Shown one piece after another: positions 40,950 to 48,512 of a stretch of DNA of 53,161 bases. Under the pieces are notes generated by a model that saw only the letters and a program-made list of their open reading frames with translations, was not told the DNA's origin and searched no databases. Source of the stretch: Lachnospiraceae bacterium UBA7093 (GTDB lineage: Bacteria > Bacillota > Clostridia > Lachnospirales > Lachnospiraceae). Every line of letters starts with the position of its first letter. The stretch's first letter is position 1. The translations under genes were made by a program, and so were the position numbers. The stretch is taken from assembly GCA_002492465.1 (NCBI GenBank), contig DKYT01000003.1:1-53161 (forward strand), read 5' to 3'.

Positions 40950-43006
40950 TGGTGGAAGAGAGATTTTTACTGGCAAGAGAACGGGTGCGGGAGATTAAAG
41001 GAGAAAGTGTGCTCCAGCCTGAATTTCAGGCTTATTTCAGCAAGGTGGCGGCGTTTTTGGATATGCTGTGCGAGACCTGGGATTTCGTTGCCGGAGGAGA
41101 GATTGAGAAATGTTCAATAGAGGAGCTCAGGGAAAGAAACTACAAGCTGTATGAGGATATTCTTCCCGGGCATTACGAGGAAAGCTATGGAGATCCGGTA
41201 TACAGCACACAGCGGCTGGGGGAGACCTACGGAAGCTTTCTTTCCTTTTTGTATGCGGAGCTGCGGAGTCTGATTCCTTTTGTGTATGAGCTAAAGCTTG
41301 AGGAGGCGGTGATCCGCCTGGAGCTTTTTTTGGAGGTTTACGGCGCTTTCTGCTGCCAGCAGGAAGAGAACGGGGAGCAGCCTGATGTGGAAGCGTTGAA
41401 GGAAATTGTTTATTGGTATGTGAGCGATTATACAAAAGATGCAGCCAGAGAAAAAATAAAACAAATGCTGGATCCGGGAGCTGATTTTGCCCTGAAGATC
41501 ATACAGGGAGATCTTTCTGACCCAAGATACCTTTATTACTTCGGGGAATATGTGACGGATAATCAGATTGAAACTTACCGGCATCTGCGCAGTCTGCCGG
41601 AGGAAACCCTGCAGAAAATGGCGGATACGTATACGGAAGGATACCGGATCGGTTTTCTTGTAGGCAATAAGGATATTTCCAAAAAGAAAACGGTGAATAT
41701 CCGTTATTGCCTGGGCTTTGAACCTATGATACGCAAAGCGGTGGAAAATTTTGAAAAGATGGGGCTTTCATCTACCATATACCGGGCGTCTTTTGGACTT
41801 CTTCAGGGAAGGGGCATGAACCGCAACGGGTATTATGGGGCGATCCCCAATAAGCAGTACGACTTTGACCATAAGGACGATCAGGGGCTTATACTGGATA
41901 AAAAGCTGATACAGGTACGGCTGGAGGCTTTGAAGGAAGGCTATGAAGCATATAAAGAGGAAGCTGCTGTGTTTGGCGGACCTGCGGTGGCTGAGGTCTT
42001 CGGAGAAGCGCCGGCGGAGCTGAAGGAAAAAAACCAGGCGGTTCATTTGTCCAAGGCACAGCAGAAACTGATCGTGGAATATATGACGGCGGCGGGAGAG
42101 CTGCAGAACCAGTATATCAAAGGGGAGGAAAGAAGCTTTACCATCATTGCATTCCCCACACCGGAAATCGGAAAGGATTTCCCGGCAATTTTTGACCAGG
42201 TGATTCGGATCAATACCCTGGATTATAAGCTGTATCAGCGAATCCAGCAGATCATAATCGATACCCTGGACCAGGGGAAATATGTGCTGGTCAAGGGCAT
42301 GAAGGGCAACAGGACGAATTTGAAGGTGATGCTTCATACGCTGACAGATCCAAAGAAGCAGACAAATTTTGAAAACTGTGTGGCGGATGTGAATATTCCT
42401 GTGGGAGAAGTGTTCACTTCTCCGGTTCTCACCGGAACGGAAGGGACGCTGCATGTAAGCAGGGTGTACCTGCAGGAGTTGGAGTACAAAGACCTTTCCA
42501 TTACCTTTCAGGACGGTATGGTGGCGGATTATCATTGCAGTAACTTTTCCTCTAAAGAAGAAAACCGGAAATACATTCAGGATAATGTATTGTACCACCA
42601 TGATACGCTGCCTTTGGGGGAGTTTGCCATCGGCACCAACACCACAGCCTTTGTGGCGGCAAGAAAATATGGAATAGAGGATAAACTGCCTATCCTGATC
42701 GCGGAGAAAACAGGTCCTCATTTTGCATTGGGAGATACCTGTTATTCCCATGCAGAGGAGGTGGCGGTTTATAATCCCGATGGAAAAGAGATCATAGCAA
42801 GGGACAACGCCTGCTCCATTAAAAGAAAGGAAGGAGATCCCCAGGCGTACTTTAACTGCCATACGGACATTACCATTCCCTACGATGAGCTGGGGGAAGT
42901 AAGCGTAGTGACAGGGGAGGACCGGGTGATTCCCATCATCGAGGAGGGCAGATTTGTGCTGCCGGGCTGTGAAGAGCTGAATGCGCCTTTGGAGGAAATT
43001 TTGTAA
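40949..43006 (+). CDS. M29-type aminopeptidase with long N-terminal extension
   Basis: A 685-aa protein. The last ~320 residues have the M29 (thermophilic aminopeptidase) pattern: NIPVGEVFTSPVLTGTEG gives a metal-binding Glu, then YHHDTLPLGEFAIGTNT, and EKTGPHFALGDTCYSHAEE gives His and Asp ligands. The first ~360 residues are a helical domain not found in short family members, with no known match. It should remove N-terminal residues from peptides with two metal ions. Start overlaps the small membrane protein gene. Confidence 0.8.
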   Translation: MVEERFLLARERVREIKGESVLQPEFQAYFSKVAAFLDMLCETWDFVAGGEIEKCSIEELRERNYKLYEDILPGHYEESYGDPVYSTQRLGETYGSFLSFLYAELRSLIPFVYELKLEEAVIRLELFLEVYGAFCCQQEENGEQPDVEALKEIVYWYVSDYTKDAAREKIKQMLDPGADFALKIIQGDLSDPRYLYYFGEYVTDNQIETYRHLRSLPEETLQKMADTYTEGYRIGFLVGNKDISKKKTVNIRYCLGFEPMIRKAVENFEKMGLSSTIYRASFGLLQGRGMNRNGYYGAIPNKQYDFDHKDDQGLILDKKLIQVRLEALKEGYEAYKEEAAVFGGPAVAEVFGEAPAELKEKNQAVHLSKAQQKLIVEYMTAAGELQNQYIKGEERSFTIIAFPTPEIGKDFPAIFDQVIRINTLDYKLYQRIQQIIIDTLDQGKYVLVKGMKGNRTNLKVMLHTLTDPKKQTNFENCVADVNIPVGEVFTSPVLTGTEGTLHVSRVYLQELEYKDLSITFQDGMVADYHCSNFSSKEENRKYIQDNVLYHHDTLPLGEFAIGTNTTAFVAARKYGIEDKLPILIAEKTGPHFALGDTCYSHAEEVAVYNPDGKEIIARDNACSIKRKEGDPQAYFNCHTDITIPYDELGEVSVVTGEDRVIPIIEEGRFVLPGCEELNAPLEEIL

Positions 43007-43066
43007 GATTTTATAAAGGACTTGCAAATTGGGATGACAGGATAAAAATTGAGGTGTAAAATATGG

Positions 43067-43096
43067 TTGTAGTAAGAACTGGTTTTATAGTATGAT
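43067..43096 (+). promoter_or_regulatory. Putative promoter of the pur operon
   Basis: TTGTAG (43067-43072) and TATGAT (43091-43096), 18 bases apart, in the 127-base gap before purE. No purine riboswitch core is evident there. Confidence 0.5.
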
Positions 43097-43133
43097 GTTA
43101 GAGGACAAAAGACCAGAGAACGGAGGTAAAAAT

Positions 43134-43634
43134 ATGACACAGGTAGGAATCGTGATGGGCAGTGATTCTGATATGCCGGTTATGGCGAAGGCGGCGGACG
43201 TACTGACAGAGCTTGGCATTTCCTTTGAGATGAGAATTATTTCCGCCCACAGAGAGCCGGACGTGTTTTTCGAATATGCCAAGTCTGCGGAGGAAAGAGG
43301 ACTTAAGGTAATCATTGCAGGAGCGGGCATGGCGGCGCATCTGCCGGGGATGTGCGCGGCTATTTTTCCCATGCCGGTGATTGGTATTCCCATGCACACC
43401 ACTTCCTTAGGGGGAAGGGATTCCCTTTATTCTATCGTACAGATGCCTTCGGGCATACCGGTGGCGACGGTAGCGATCAATGGCGGAGCCAACGCAGGGC
43501 TTCTTGCCGCTAAAATTCTGGCAACTTCCGATGAGAACCTTTTAAAGAAGCTGAAAGCGTACAGCGTCAAAATGAAAGAAGGGGTTCAGAAAAAGGACGA
43601 GAGATTAGGTAAGGTGGGCTATCAGAACTATTAA
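43134..43634 (+). CDS. purE: N5-carboxyaminoimidazole ribonucleotide mutase
   Basis: A 166-aa enzyme that turns N5-CAIR into CAIR in purine synthesis. GIVMGSDSDMPVM and the SAHREPDV (catalytic His) motif are at the start; AGAGMAAHLPGMCA and HTTSLGGRDSLYSIVQMPSG complete the family pattern. ATG 43134 has CGGAGG upstream; a longer reading from 43092 is unlikely. First of four pur genes. Confidence 0.95.
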   Translation: MTQVGIVMGSDSDMPVMAKAADVLTELGISFEMRIISAHREPDVFFEYAKSAEERGLKVIIAGAGMAAHLPGMCAAIFPMPVIGIPMHTTSLGGRDSLYSIVQMPSGIPVATVAINGGANAGLLAAKILATSDENLLKKLKAYSVKMKEGVQKKDERLGKVGYQNY

Positions 43635-43674
43635 GAAAACAGACGGAGCGGGAGGCTTCGGAACGGAGGAAAAA

Positions 43675-44700
43675 ATGGATTACAAAAATGCCGGTGTGGA
43701 TATTGAGGCAGGTTATCGCAGTGTGGAGTTGATGAAGGAGTATGTAAAAGAAACCATGAGACCGGAAGTGCTTGGCGGTATCGGTGGCTTTTCGGGCGCT
43801 TTCTCTCTTTCTTCCATTAAGAATATGGAAAAGCCCACGCTGGTTTCAGGAACAGACGGAGTGGGAACCAAGATTAAACTTGCTTTTTTGATGGATCAAC
43901 ATGATACGGTGGGAATCGACTGTGTTGCCATGTGTGTAAACGATATTGTCTGCGCAGGAGGAGAACCCCTGTTTTTCCTTGATTATATTGCCTGCGGCAA
44001 GAACTATCCCGAAAAAATTGCGGCGATCGTGAAGGGGGTAGCGGAGGGCTGCAAGCAGGCGGGTGCCGCCCTGATCGGCGGTGAAACTGCGGAGCATCCG
44101 GGGCTGATGCCTGAGGAGGAATATGATCTTGCAGGCTTTACCGTAGGCGTCATCGATGAGAAAGATCTGATCACAGGGGAAGCTATCAAGCCGGGCGACG
44201 TGTTGGTGGGCATTGCTTCATCGGGCGTGCACAGCAACGGTTTTTCTCTGGTAAGAAAGATTTTTGATATGACCAAAGAAAGTTTGGATACATACTACGA
44301 CGAATTGGGAAAGACTCTGGGAGAAGCGTTGCTTACGCCTACCAAGATTTACGTGAAGGCAATTAAAAGTGTAAAAGAAGCGGGCGTTACCATAAAGGGC
44401 TGCAGCCACATTACGGGGGGCGGATTTTATGAGAATATTCCCAGAATGCTGCCGGACGGGGTCTGTGCAGTGATTGAAAAGGGCAGTTACCCTATTCCCC
44501 CTATTTTCGGTTTGATGCAGAAAAAAGGCAATGTAGAAGAGAAGATGATGTATAACACTTACAATATGGGGCTTGGCATGGTGCTTGCCCTGGATCCTGC
44601 GGATGTAGACCGAGCCGTTGCCGCTATCGAAAAGGCGGGAGAGAATGCCTACGTAGTAGGAAAGGTGCAGTCCGGTGAAAAGGGAGTGACCATATGCTGA
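43675..44700 (+). CDS. purM: Phosphoribosylformylglycinamidine cyclo-ligase
   Basis: A 341-aa ATP-dependent enzyme that closes the first ring (AIR). The start YKNAGVDIEAG, then GGIGGFSGAFSL, LVSGTDGVGTKI and VCAGGEPLFFLDYIA are PurM signatures; GLMPEEEYDLAGFTVGVID and ITGGGFYENIPRML follow. Length is normal. The stop overlaps the purN start by seven bases. Confidence 0.96.
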   Translation: MDYKNAGVDIEAGYRSVELMKEYVKETMRPEVLGGIGGFSGAFSLSSIKNMEKPTLVSGTDGVGTKIKLAFLMDQHDTVGIDCVAMCVNDIVCAGGEPLFFLDYIACGKNYPEKIAAIVKGVAEGCKQAGAALIGGETAEHPGLMPEEEYDLAGFTVGVIDEKDLITGEAIKPGDVLVGIASSGVHSNGFSLVRKIFDMTKESLDTYYDELGKTLGEALLTPTKIYVKAIKSVKEAGVTIKGCSHITGGGFYENIPRMLPDGVCAVIEKGSYPIPPIFGLMQKKGNVEEKMMYNTYNMGLGMVLALDPADVDRAVAAIEKAGENAYVVGKVQSGEKGVTIC

Positions 44701-45287
44701 ATGTTGTAGTCTGTGTTTCCGGCGGCGGAACCAATCTCCAGGCGATTATCGATGGAGTAGAAAAAGGAACCATCAGAAATACAAGGATCACAGGAGTAAT
44801 CAGCAACAATGCAGGCGCCTATGCCCTGAAAAGAGCGGAAAAGGCAGGTATTCCGGCTTTTTGTGTTTCCCCTAAGAACTTTGAAAGCCGGGAGGCGTTT
44901 AACAGGGCGTTTCTGGATCAGTTGGAGGCGTTAAAGCCGGATCTGATTGTGCTTGCCGGTTTCCTGGTGATTCTTCCAGAGAAGATGATAGAAGTGTATC
45001 GGGACCGCATTATCAATATTCACCCTTCTTTGATCCCCTCTTTTTGCGGAACCGGATATTATGGATTGAAGGTGCACGAGGCGGCGCTTGCAAGGGGAGT
45101 AAAGGTGACGGGGGCTACGGTTCATTATGTGGATGAAGGTACAGACACCGGAAGGATTCTTCTGCAGAAGGCTGTAGAAGTTCTGGAGGGTGATACGCCG
45201 GAGCTTTTACAGCGAAGAGTGATGGAGCAGGCGGAATGGATCATACTGCCTCAGGCGATCGATCAGATCGCCGCGGCAAAAGGATAA
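44694..45287 (+). CDS. purN: Phosphoribosylglycinamide formyltransferase
   Basis: A 197-aa enzyme that adds a formyl group from 10-formyl-THF to GAR. VVCVSGGGTNLQAIIDG is the phosphate loop, FLVILPEKMI a core strand, and INIHPSLIPSF holds the catalytic Asn and His (N-x-HPSLLP motif). GATVHYVDEGTDTGRI supplies the catalytic Asp region. Coupled to purM by overlap. Confidence 0.96.
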   Translation: MLNVVVCVSGGGTNLQAIIDGVEKGTIRNTRITGVISNNAGAYALKRAEKAGIPAFCVSPKNFESREAFNRAFLDQLEALKPDLIVLAGFLVILPEKMIEVYRDRIINIHPSLIPSFCGTGYYGLKVHEAALARGVKVTGATVHYVDEGTDTGRILLQKAVEVLEGDTPELLQRRVMEQAEWIILPQAIDQIAAAKG

Positions 45288-45303
45288 GGAAAGGAATGGC
45301 GCA

Positions 45304-46575
45304 ATGAAAGTTTTAATTGTAGGAAGCGGCGGAAGGGAACATGCGATTGCGGCAAGCGTGGCAAAAAGCAAAAGGGTGGATCAGATTTACTGTGCCCCCG
45401 GAAATGCCGGAATCGGCATGATTGCGGAATGTGTTCCCATCGGCGCTATGGAATTTGATAAAATTGTTGCTTTTGCCAAAGAAAAAGAGATCGACCTCAC
45501 CATTGTAGGAATGGATGATCCCTTGGTGGGAGGTCTGGTAGATGAATTGGAGAAGGCAGGATTGCGCGCCTTCGGTCCCAGGAAAAATGCGGCGATTCTG
45601 GAAGGAAGTAAAGCGTTTTCCAAGGATCTTATGAAAAAATACAATATTCCCACAGCGCAATATGAAACCTTTGATAGCCCTCAGGAGGCTCTTTCTTATC
45701 TGGAAACGGCAGAGTTCCCTATTGTGCTGAAGGCGGACGGACTTGCCCTTGGGAAGGGCGTGCTGATCTGTCAGACGCTGGACGAAGCGAAGGACGGCGT
45801 GAAAACGATCATGCTTGACAAACAGTTTGGGAGCGCAGGAAATCGTCTTGTGATCGAAGAATTTATGACCGGCAGGGAGGTTTCGGTTCTTTCCTATGTG
45901 GATGGGAAAACCATTAAGACCATGACCTCAGCTCAGGATCATAAGAGAGCGGGAGACGGGGACACAGGGCTGAATACCGGCGGTATGGGAACCTTTTCCC
46001 CCAGTCCTTTTTACACAAAGGAGGTAGACGCTTTCTGCAAAAAATATATTTATCAGGCGACTGTGGACGCTATGGCGGCGGAAGGGCGACCCTTTAAAGG
46101 CATTATTTTCTTTGGGCTGATGCTCACTGAAAAAGGACCAAGGGTGCTGGAATACAACGCCCGTTTCGGAGATCCGGAGGCGCAGGTAGTACTGCCCAGA
46201 ATGAAAAACGACATCATTGAGGTGATGGAGGCGTGTATCGACGGCAGGCTGGACGAAGTGGATTTATCATTTGAGGATAACGCGGCAGTTTGTGTCGTAC
46301 TTGCATCAGAAGGATATCCTGTAAGTTATGAAAAGGGCTTTTTGATAGAAGGGCTTGAAAAATTTGAGGGGCAGGATTCCTATTTCTGCTTCCACGCAGG
46401 CACGAAAAAGACGGATCAGGGCATTGTGACCAACGGCGGAAGGGTTCTGGGAATCACAGCAAAAGGAAAAGACCTGAAAGAGGCAAGAGAAAATGCATAT
46501 GCGGCAACTGCATGGGTAAACTTCTCTAATAAGTATATGCGTCATGACATCGGTAAAGCAATCGATGAGGTATAA
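45304..46575 (+). CDS. purD: Phosphoribosylamine-glycine ligase
   Basis: A 423-aa ATP-grasp enzyme that joins glycine to phosphoribosylamine. The start MKVLIVGSGGREHAIA, then YCAPGNAGI, FPIVLKADGLALGKGV (ATP-grasp lysines) and EEFMTGREVSVLSYVDG are family marks, with NTGGMGTFSPSPFYT and EYNARFGDPEAQVVLPRM later. Last of the four pur genes; purE, M, N, D run within 80 bases of each other. Confidence 0.96.
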   Translation: MKVLIVGSGGREHAIAASVAKSKRVDQIYCAPGNAGIGMIAECVPIGAMEFDKIVAFAKEKEIDLTIVGMDDPLVGGLVDELEKAGLRAFGPRKNAAILEGSKAFSKDLMKKYNIPTAQYETFDSPQEALSYLETAEFPIVLKADGLALGKGVLICQTLDEAKDGVKTIMLDKQFGSAGNRLVIEEFMTGREVSVLSYVDGKTIKTMTSAQDHKRAGDGDTGLNTGGMGTFSPSPFYTKEVDAFCKKYIYQATVDAMAAEGRPFKGIIFFGLMLTEKGPRVLEYNARFGDPEAQVVLPRMKNDIIEVMEACIDGRLDEVDLSFEDNAAVCVVLASEGYPVSYEKGFLIEGLEKFEGQDSYFCFHAGTKKTDQGIVTNGGRVLGITAKGKDLKEARENAYAATAWVNFSNKYMRHDIGKAIDEV

Positions 46576-46600
46576 AGAAACGAAGGGTTGGTGAAAATTT

Positions 46601-47065
46601 ATGGCTGATGAGAGACGTAAGGCTTTTTTGGCGCAGGAGATACACAGACCAACCATATGCCAGGCGTGCGGCGGCGTGCTGGTCTTTAAGGGAGTGGGAG
46701 AATTTGTTTGTGAAGATTGCGGCGCAAAAGAGTATGATGACTATGGAAAAGTGCGCAATTACCTGGAACGCCACCGGGGCGCTAACGTAGCGGAAATATC
46801 GGATATGACAGGAGTTTCCCACAAGGCGATCAGAGATCTGATCAAGGAAAAACGTTTTGATGTGATCGACAATAAAGGCGGTTACTTAAGATGTGAAATG
46901 TGTGGGGAGAATATTACCACAGGACGTCTTTGCCCCAAATGTGAAGAAAATTACCACAGGCAGGTGGAAAAGGCGGCACGTGCGGACCGGAAAAGGAATC
47001 TGTCCGGTTACGGCGAAAGCGCACATTTGGAGCAGGGAAGCAAGCGGTTTACAAGAGAAAGATAA
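46601..47065 (+). CDS. Zinc-ribbon/helix-turn-helix protein (YvyF-like)
   Basis: A 154-aa protein. An N-terminal zinc ribbon (CQACGG, then CEDCGA) is followed by a helix-turn-helix (GANVAEISDMTGVSHKAIRD) and a second cysteine pair (CEMCGENITTG, CPKCEENY). This resembles the flagellar-operon protein YvyF of Bacillus, but no flagellar genes are visible, so a motility role is not implied. It comes 13 bases before the SH3 protein gene. Confidence 0.7.
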   Translation: MADERRKAFLAQEIHRPTICQACGGVLVFKGVGEFVCEDCGAKEYDDYGKVRNYLERHRGANVAEISDMTGVSHKAIRDLIKEKRFDVIDNKGGYLRCEMCGENITTGRLCPKCEENYHRQVEKAARADRKRNLSGYGESAHLEQGSKRFTRER

Positions 47066-47078
47066 AGGAGAAGCAAAA

Positions 47079-48440
47079 GTGAAGAAGTTAAGTGTGATCA
47101 AAGGAGTGTCCGGGCTTGCCGTTATGGTAATGACGATTTGTATCATGACCTTTTCCAGCTATGCGGCACAGGGAGAAATAACTGCGGAGACGGCAAGAAT
47201 CCGTGCTAATACCAGCACGGACAGCGAGGTGGTAGGCAGTACGGTCAAGGGGAAAACCATTGACATTCTGGAAGCCGTTAAGGACAGCTCGGGAGCGGTA
47301 TGGTACAAGGTATCGGTGGCTGAGGGCGGATACGGGTACATTAAGGGAGATTTGGTAAAAGTAAGCGGAGATATTGAGATCACGTCCACAAGCAGCACCC
47401 AGCCCCAGGAGAGCAGTTCCCAGAGCGCACAGCAGCCGGCGGATACGGTTCCTACTTCCATAGGGGAGCAGCAGGCGGTAATCAAGTCGGGAAATAATGT
47501 AAATGTCAGATCCGGAGCCTCAAAGGAGCATGCGGCAGTGGCATCTCTTCCCAGCGGAACATCCATTACGCTGATCGGCGAGGCAAATGACAGCGCAGGA
47601 AACAAATGGTATCAGATGACCTGCAGCTATAACGGAAGAACCGTTGAAGGCTATGTACGTTCAGACCTGATTGAAATCGGTCAGGGGAGCGCGCCTGCAG
47701 AAGGCGGAGGAGAAGGCACAGAAGCGCCTGCAGAAGGCACGCCAGAAGGCGGAGGAGAAGGCACGGAAGCGCCTCCGGAGGGCGAAAACCCGGAAGGAGG
47801 AGAGGGTGAGGCGCCGGAAGAGGGCGAAGCTGCACCTGAACCGGTGGAGGAGCATAATGATTATGAAGTTCATTATGACTTGAACACTGCTACCAATGAA
47901 TATGAATATTATTTATACCTGAATAATGAAGGGAACAAAATGAGGATCAGCGAGCTGCTTTCTGCTTCCACTGCGGCAATGGAGGGTATGCAGAAGCTGC
48001 AGGATCAGGTAGACAAGGAAAAAATCGTAATCATTATTCTGGCGGCGGTAGTGGTGGTGCTCTTCATTGTAATCACAATTCTCCTGTTTAAGATCAGAAG
48101 CCTTTACTATGAGGACTATGATGAGGAGGACGAAGAAGAAGAGGAAGAAGAGGAGCCTGTACCGGTCAGAAGAAAGGTGAGAAAACGGGTGGAGGAAGAG
48201 GAGGAAGCGCCTGTTCCGGTGAAGAAGAAAAGACCGCCCGTAGAGGGCGATAACCGGGAGAGAACACCGAGACCGAGAGAACGGTCAGCGCAGCCTTCTG
48301 CAAGAGGAGAGAAGGAACTTCATGCGGCGGAGCGGAAAGAACCTGCAAAGAAACCCGTATCAAGAAAGCCTCAGAACTTTTTGATCGACGACGATGAGTT
48401 TGAATTTGAATTTTTAAACATGGATGATAAAGATATTTAA
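47079..48440 (+). CDS. SH3-domain membrane protein with acidic/basic tail
   Basis: A 453-aa product from GTG 47079 with AAAGGAG eight bases upstream; an open frame runs back into the previous gene but has no start signal. A signal peptide ends near SSYAAQG. Two bacterial SH3 domains follow (ARIRANTSTDSEVVG; VNVRSGASKEHAAVASL), then a Gly/Glu/Pro-rich spacer, a membrane span (IVIIILAAVVVVLFIVITIL) and a cytoplasmic tail with a Glu-rich run, then Arg/Lys-rich stretches and an FLIDDDEFEFEFLNM ending. It likely binds peptidoglycan outside and a partner inside. The spacer has internal repeats. Confidence 0.75.
   Translation: MKKLSVIKGVSGLAVMVMTICIMTFSSYAAQGEITAETARIRANTSTDSEVVGSTVKGKTIDILEAVKDSSGAVWYKVSVAEGGYGYIKGDLVKVSGDIEITSTSSTQPQESSSQSAQQPADTVPTSIGEQQAVIKSGNNVNVRSGASKEHAAVASLPSGTSITLIGEANDSAGNKWYQMTCSYNGRTVEGYVRSDLIEIGQGSAPAEGGGEGTEAPAEGTPEGGGEGTEAPPEGENPEGGEGEAPEEGEAAPEPVEEHNDYEVHYDLNTATNEYEYYLYLNNEGNKMRISELLSASTAAMEGMQKLQDQVDKEKIVIIILAAVVVVLFIVITILLFKIRSLYYEDYDEEDEEEEEEEEPVPVRRKVRKRVEEEEEAPVPVKKKRPPVEGDNRERTPRPRERSAQPSARGEKELHAAERKEPAKKPVSRKPQNFLIDDDEFEFEFLNMDDKDI
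47692..47780 (+). repeat. In-gene tandem repeat encoding Glu/Gly/Pro spacer
   Basis: Two near-identical copies of a ~57-base unit (GCGCCTGCAGAAGG..., with GGCGGAGGAGAAGGCAC inside) code for APAEGGGEGTE and APAEGTPEGGGEGTE. The count could vary between strains. Confidence 0.7.
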
Positions 48441-48447
48441 AACGCGC

Positions 48448-48475
48448 GGGAGGAATGGCATAAGCTGTTCCTCCC
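48448..48475 (+). other. 8-bp hairpin between the SH3 and clpC genes
   Basis: GGGAGGAA (48448-48455) pairs with TTCCTCCC (48468-48475) with a 12-base loop. No T-tract follows, so termination would be weak; it may hold back read-through. Confidence 0.5.
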
Positions 48476-48512
48476 ACGTATCAGAACAGAAAAAATTGGA
48501 ATGGAGATTAAC

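Noticed and set aside
41768..43027. 419-codon minus-strand frame opposite the aminopeptidase
   Set aside because: Shadow of a well-supported gene; composition (His, Phe, Arg, Cys rich) is typical of antisense reading of GC-biased codons.
46601..47065. Flagellar gene
   Set aside because: It resembles YvyF, but no motility genes are in the window.
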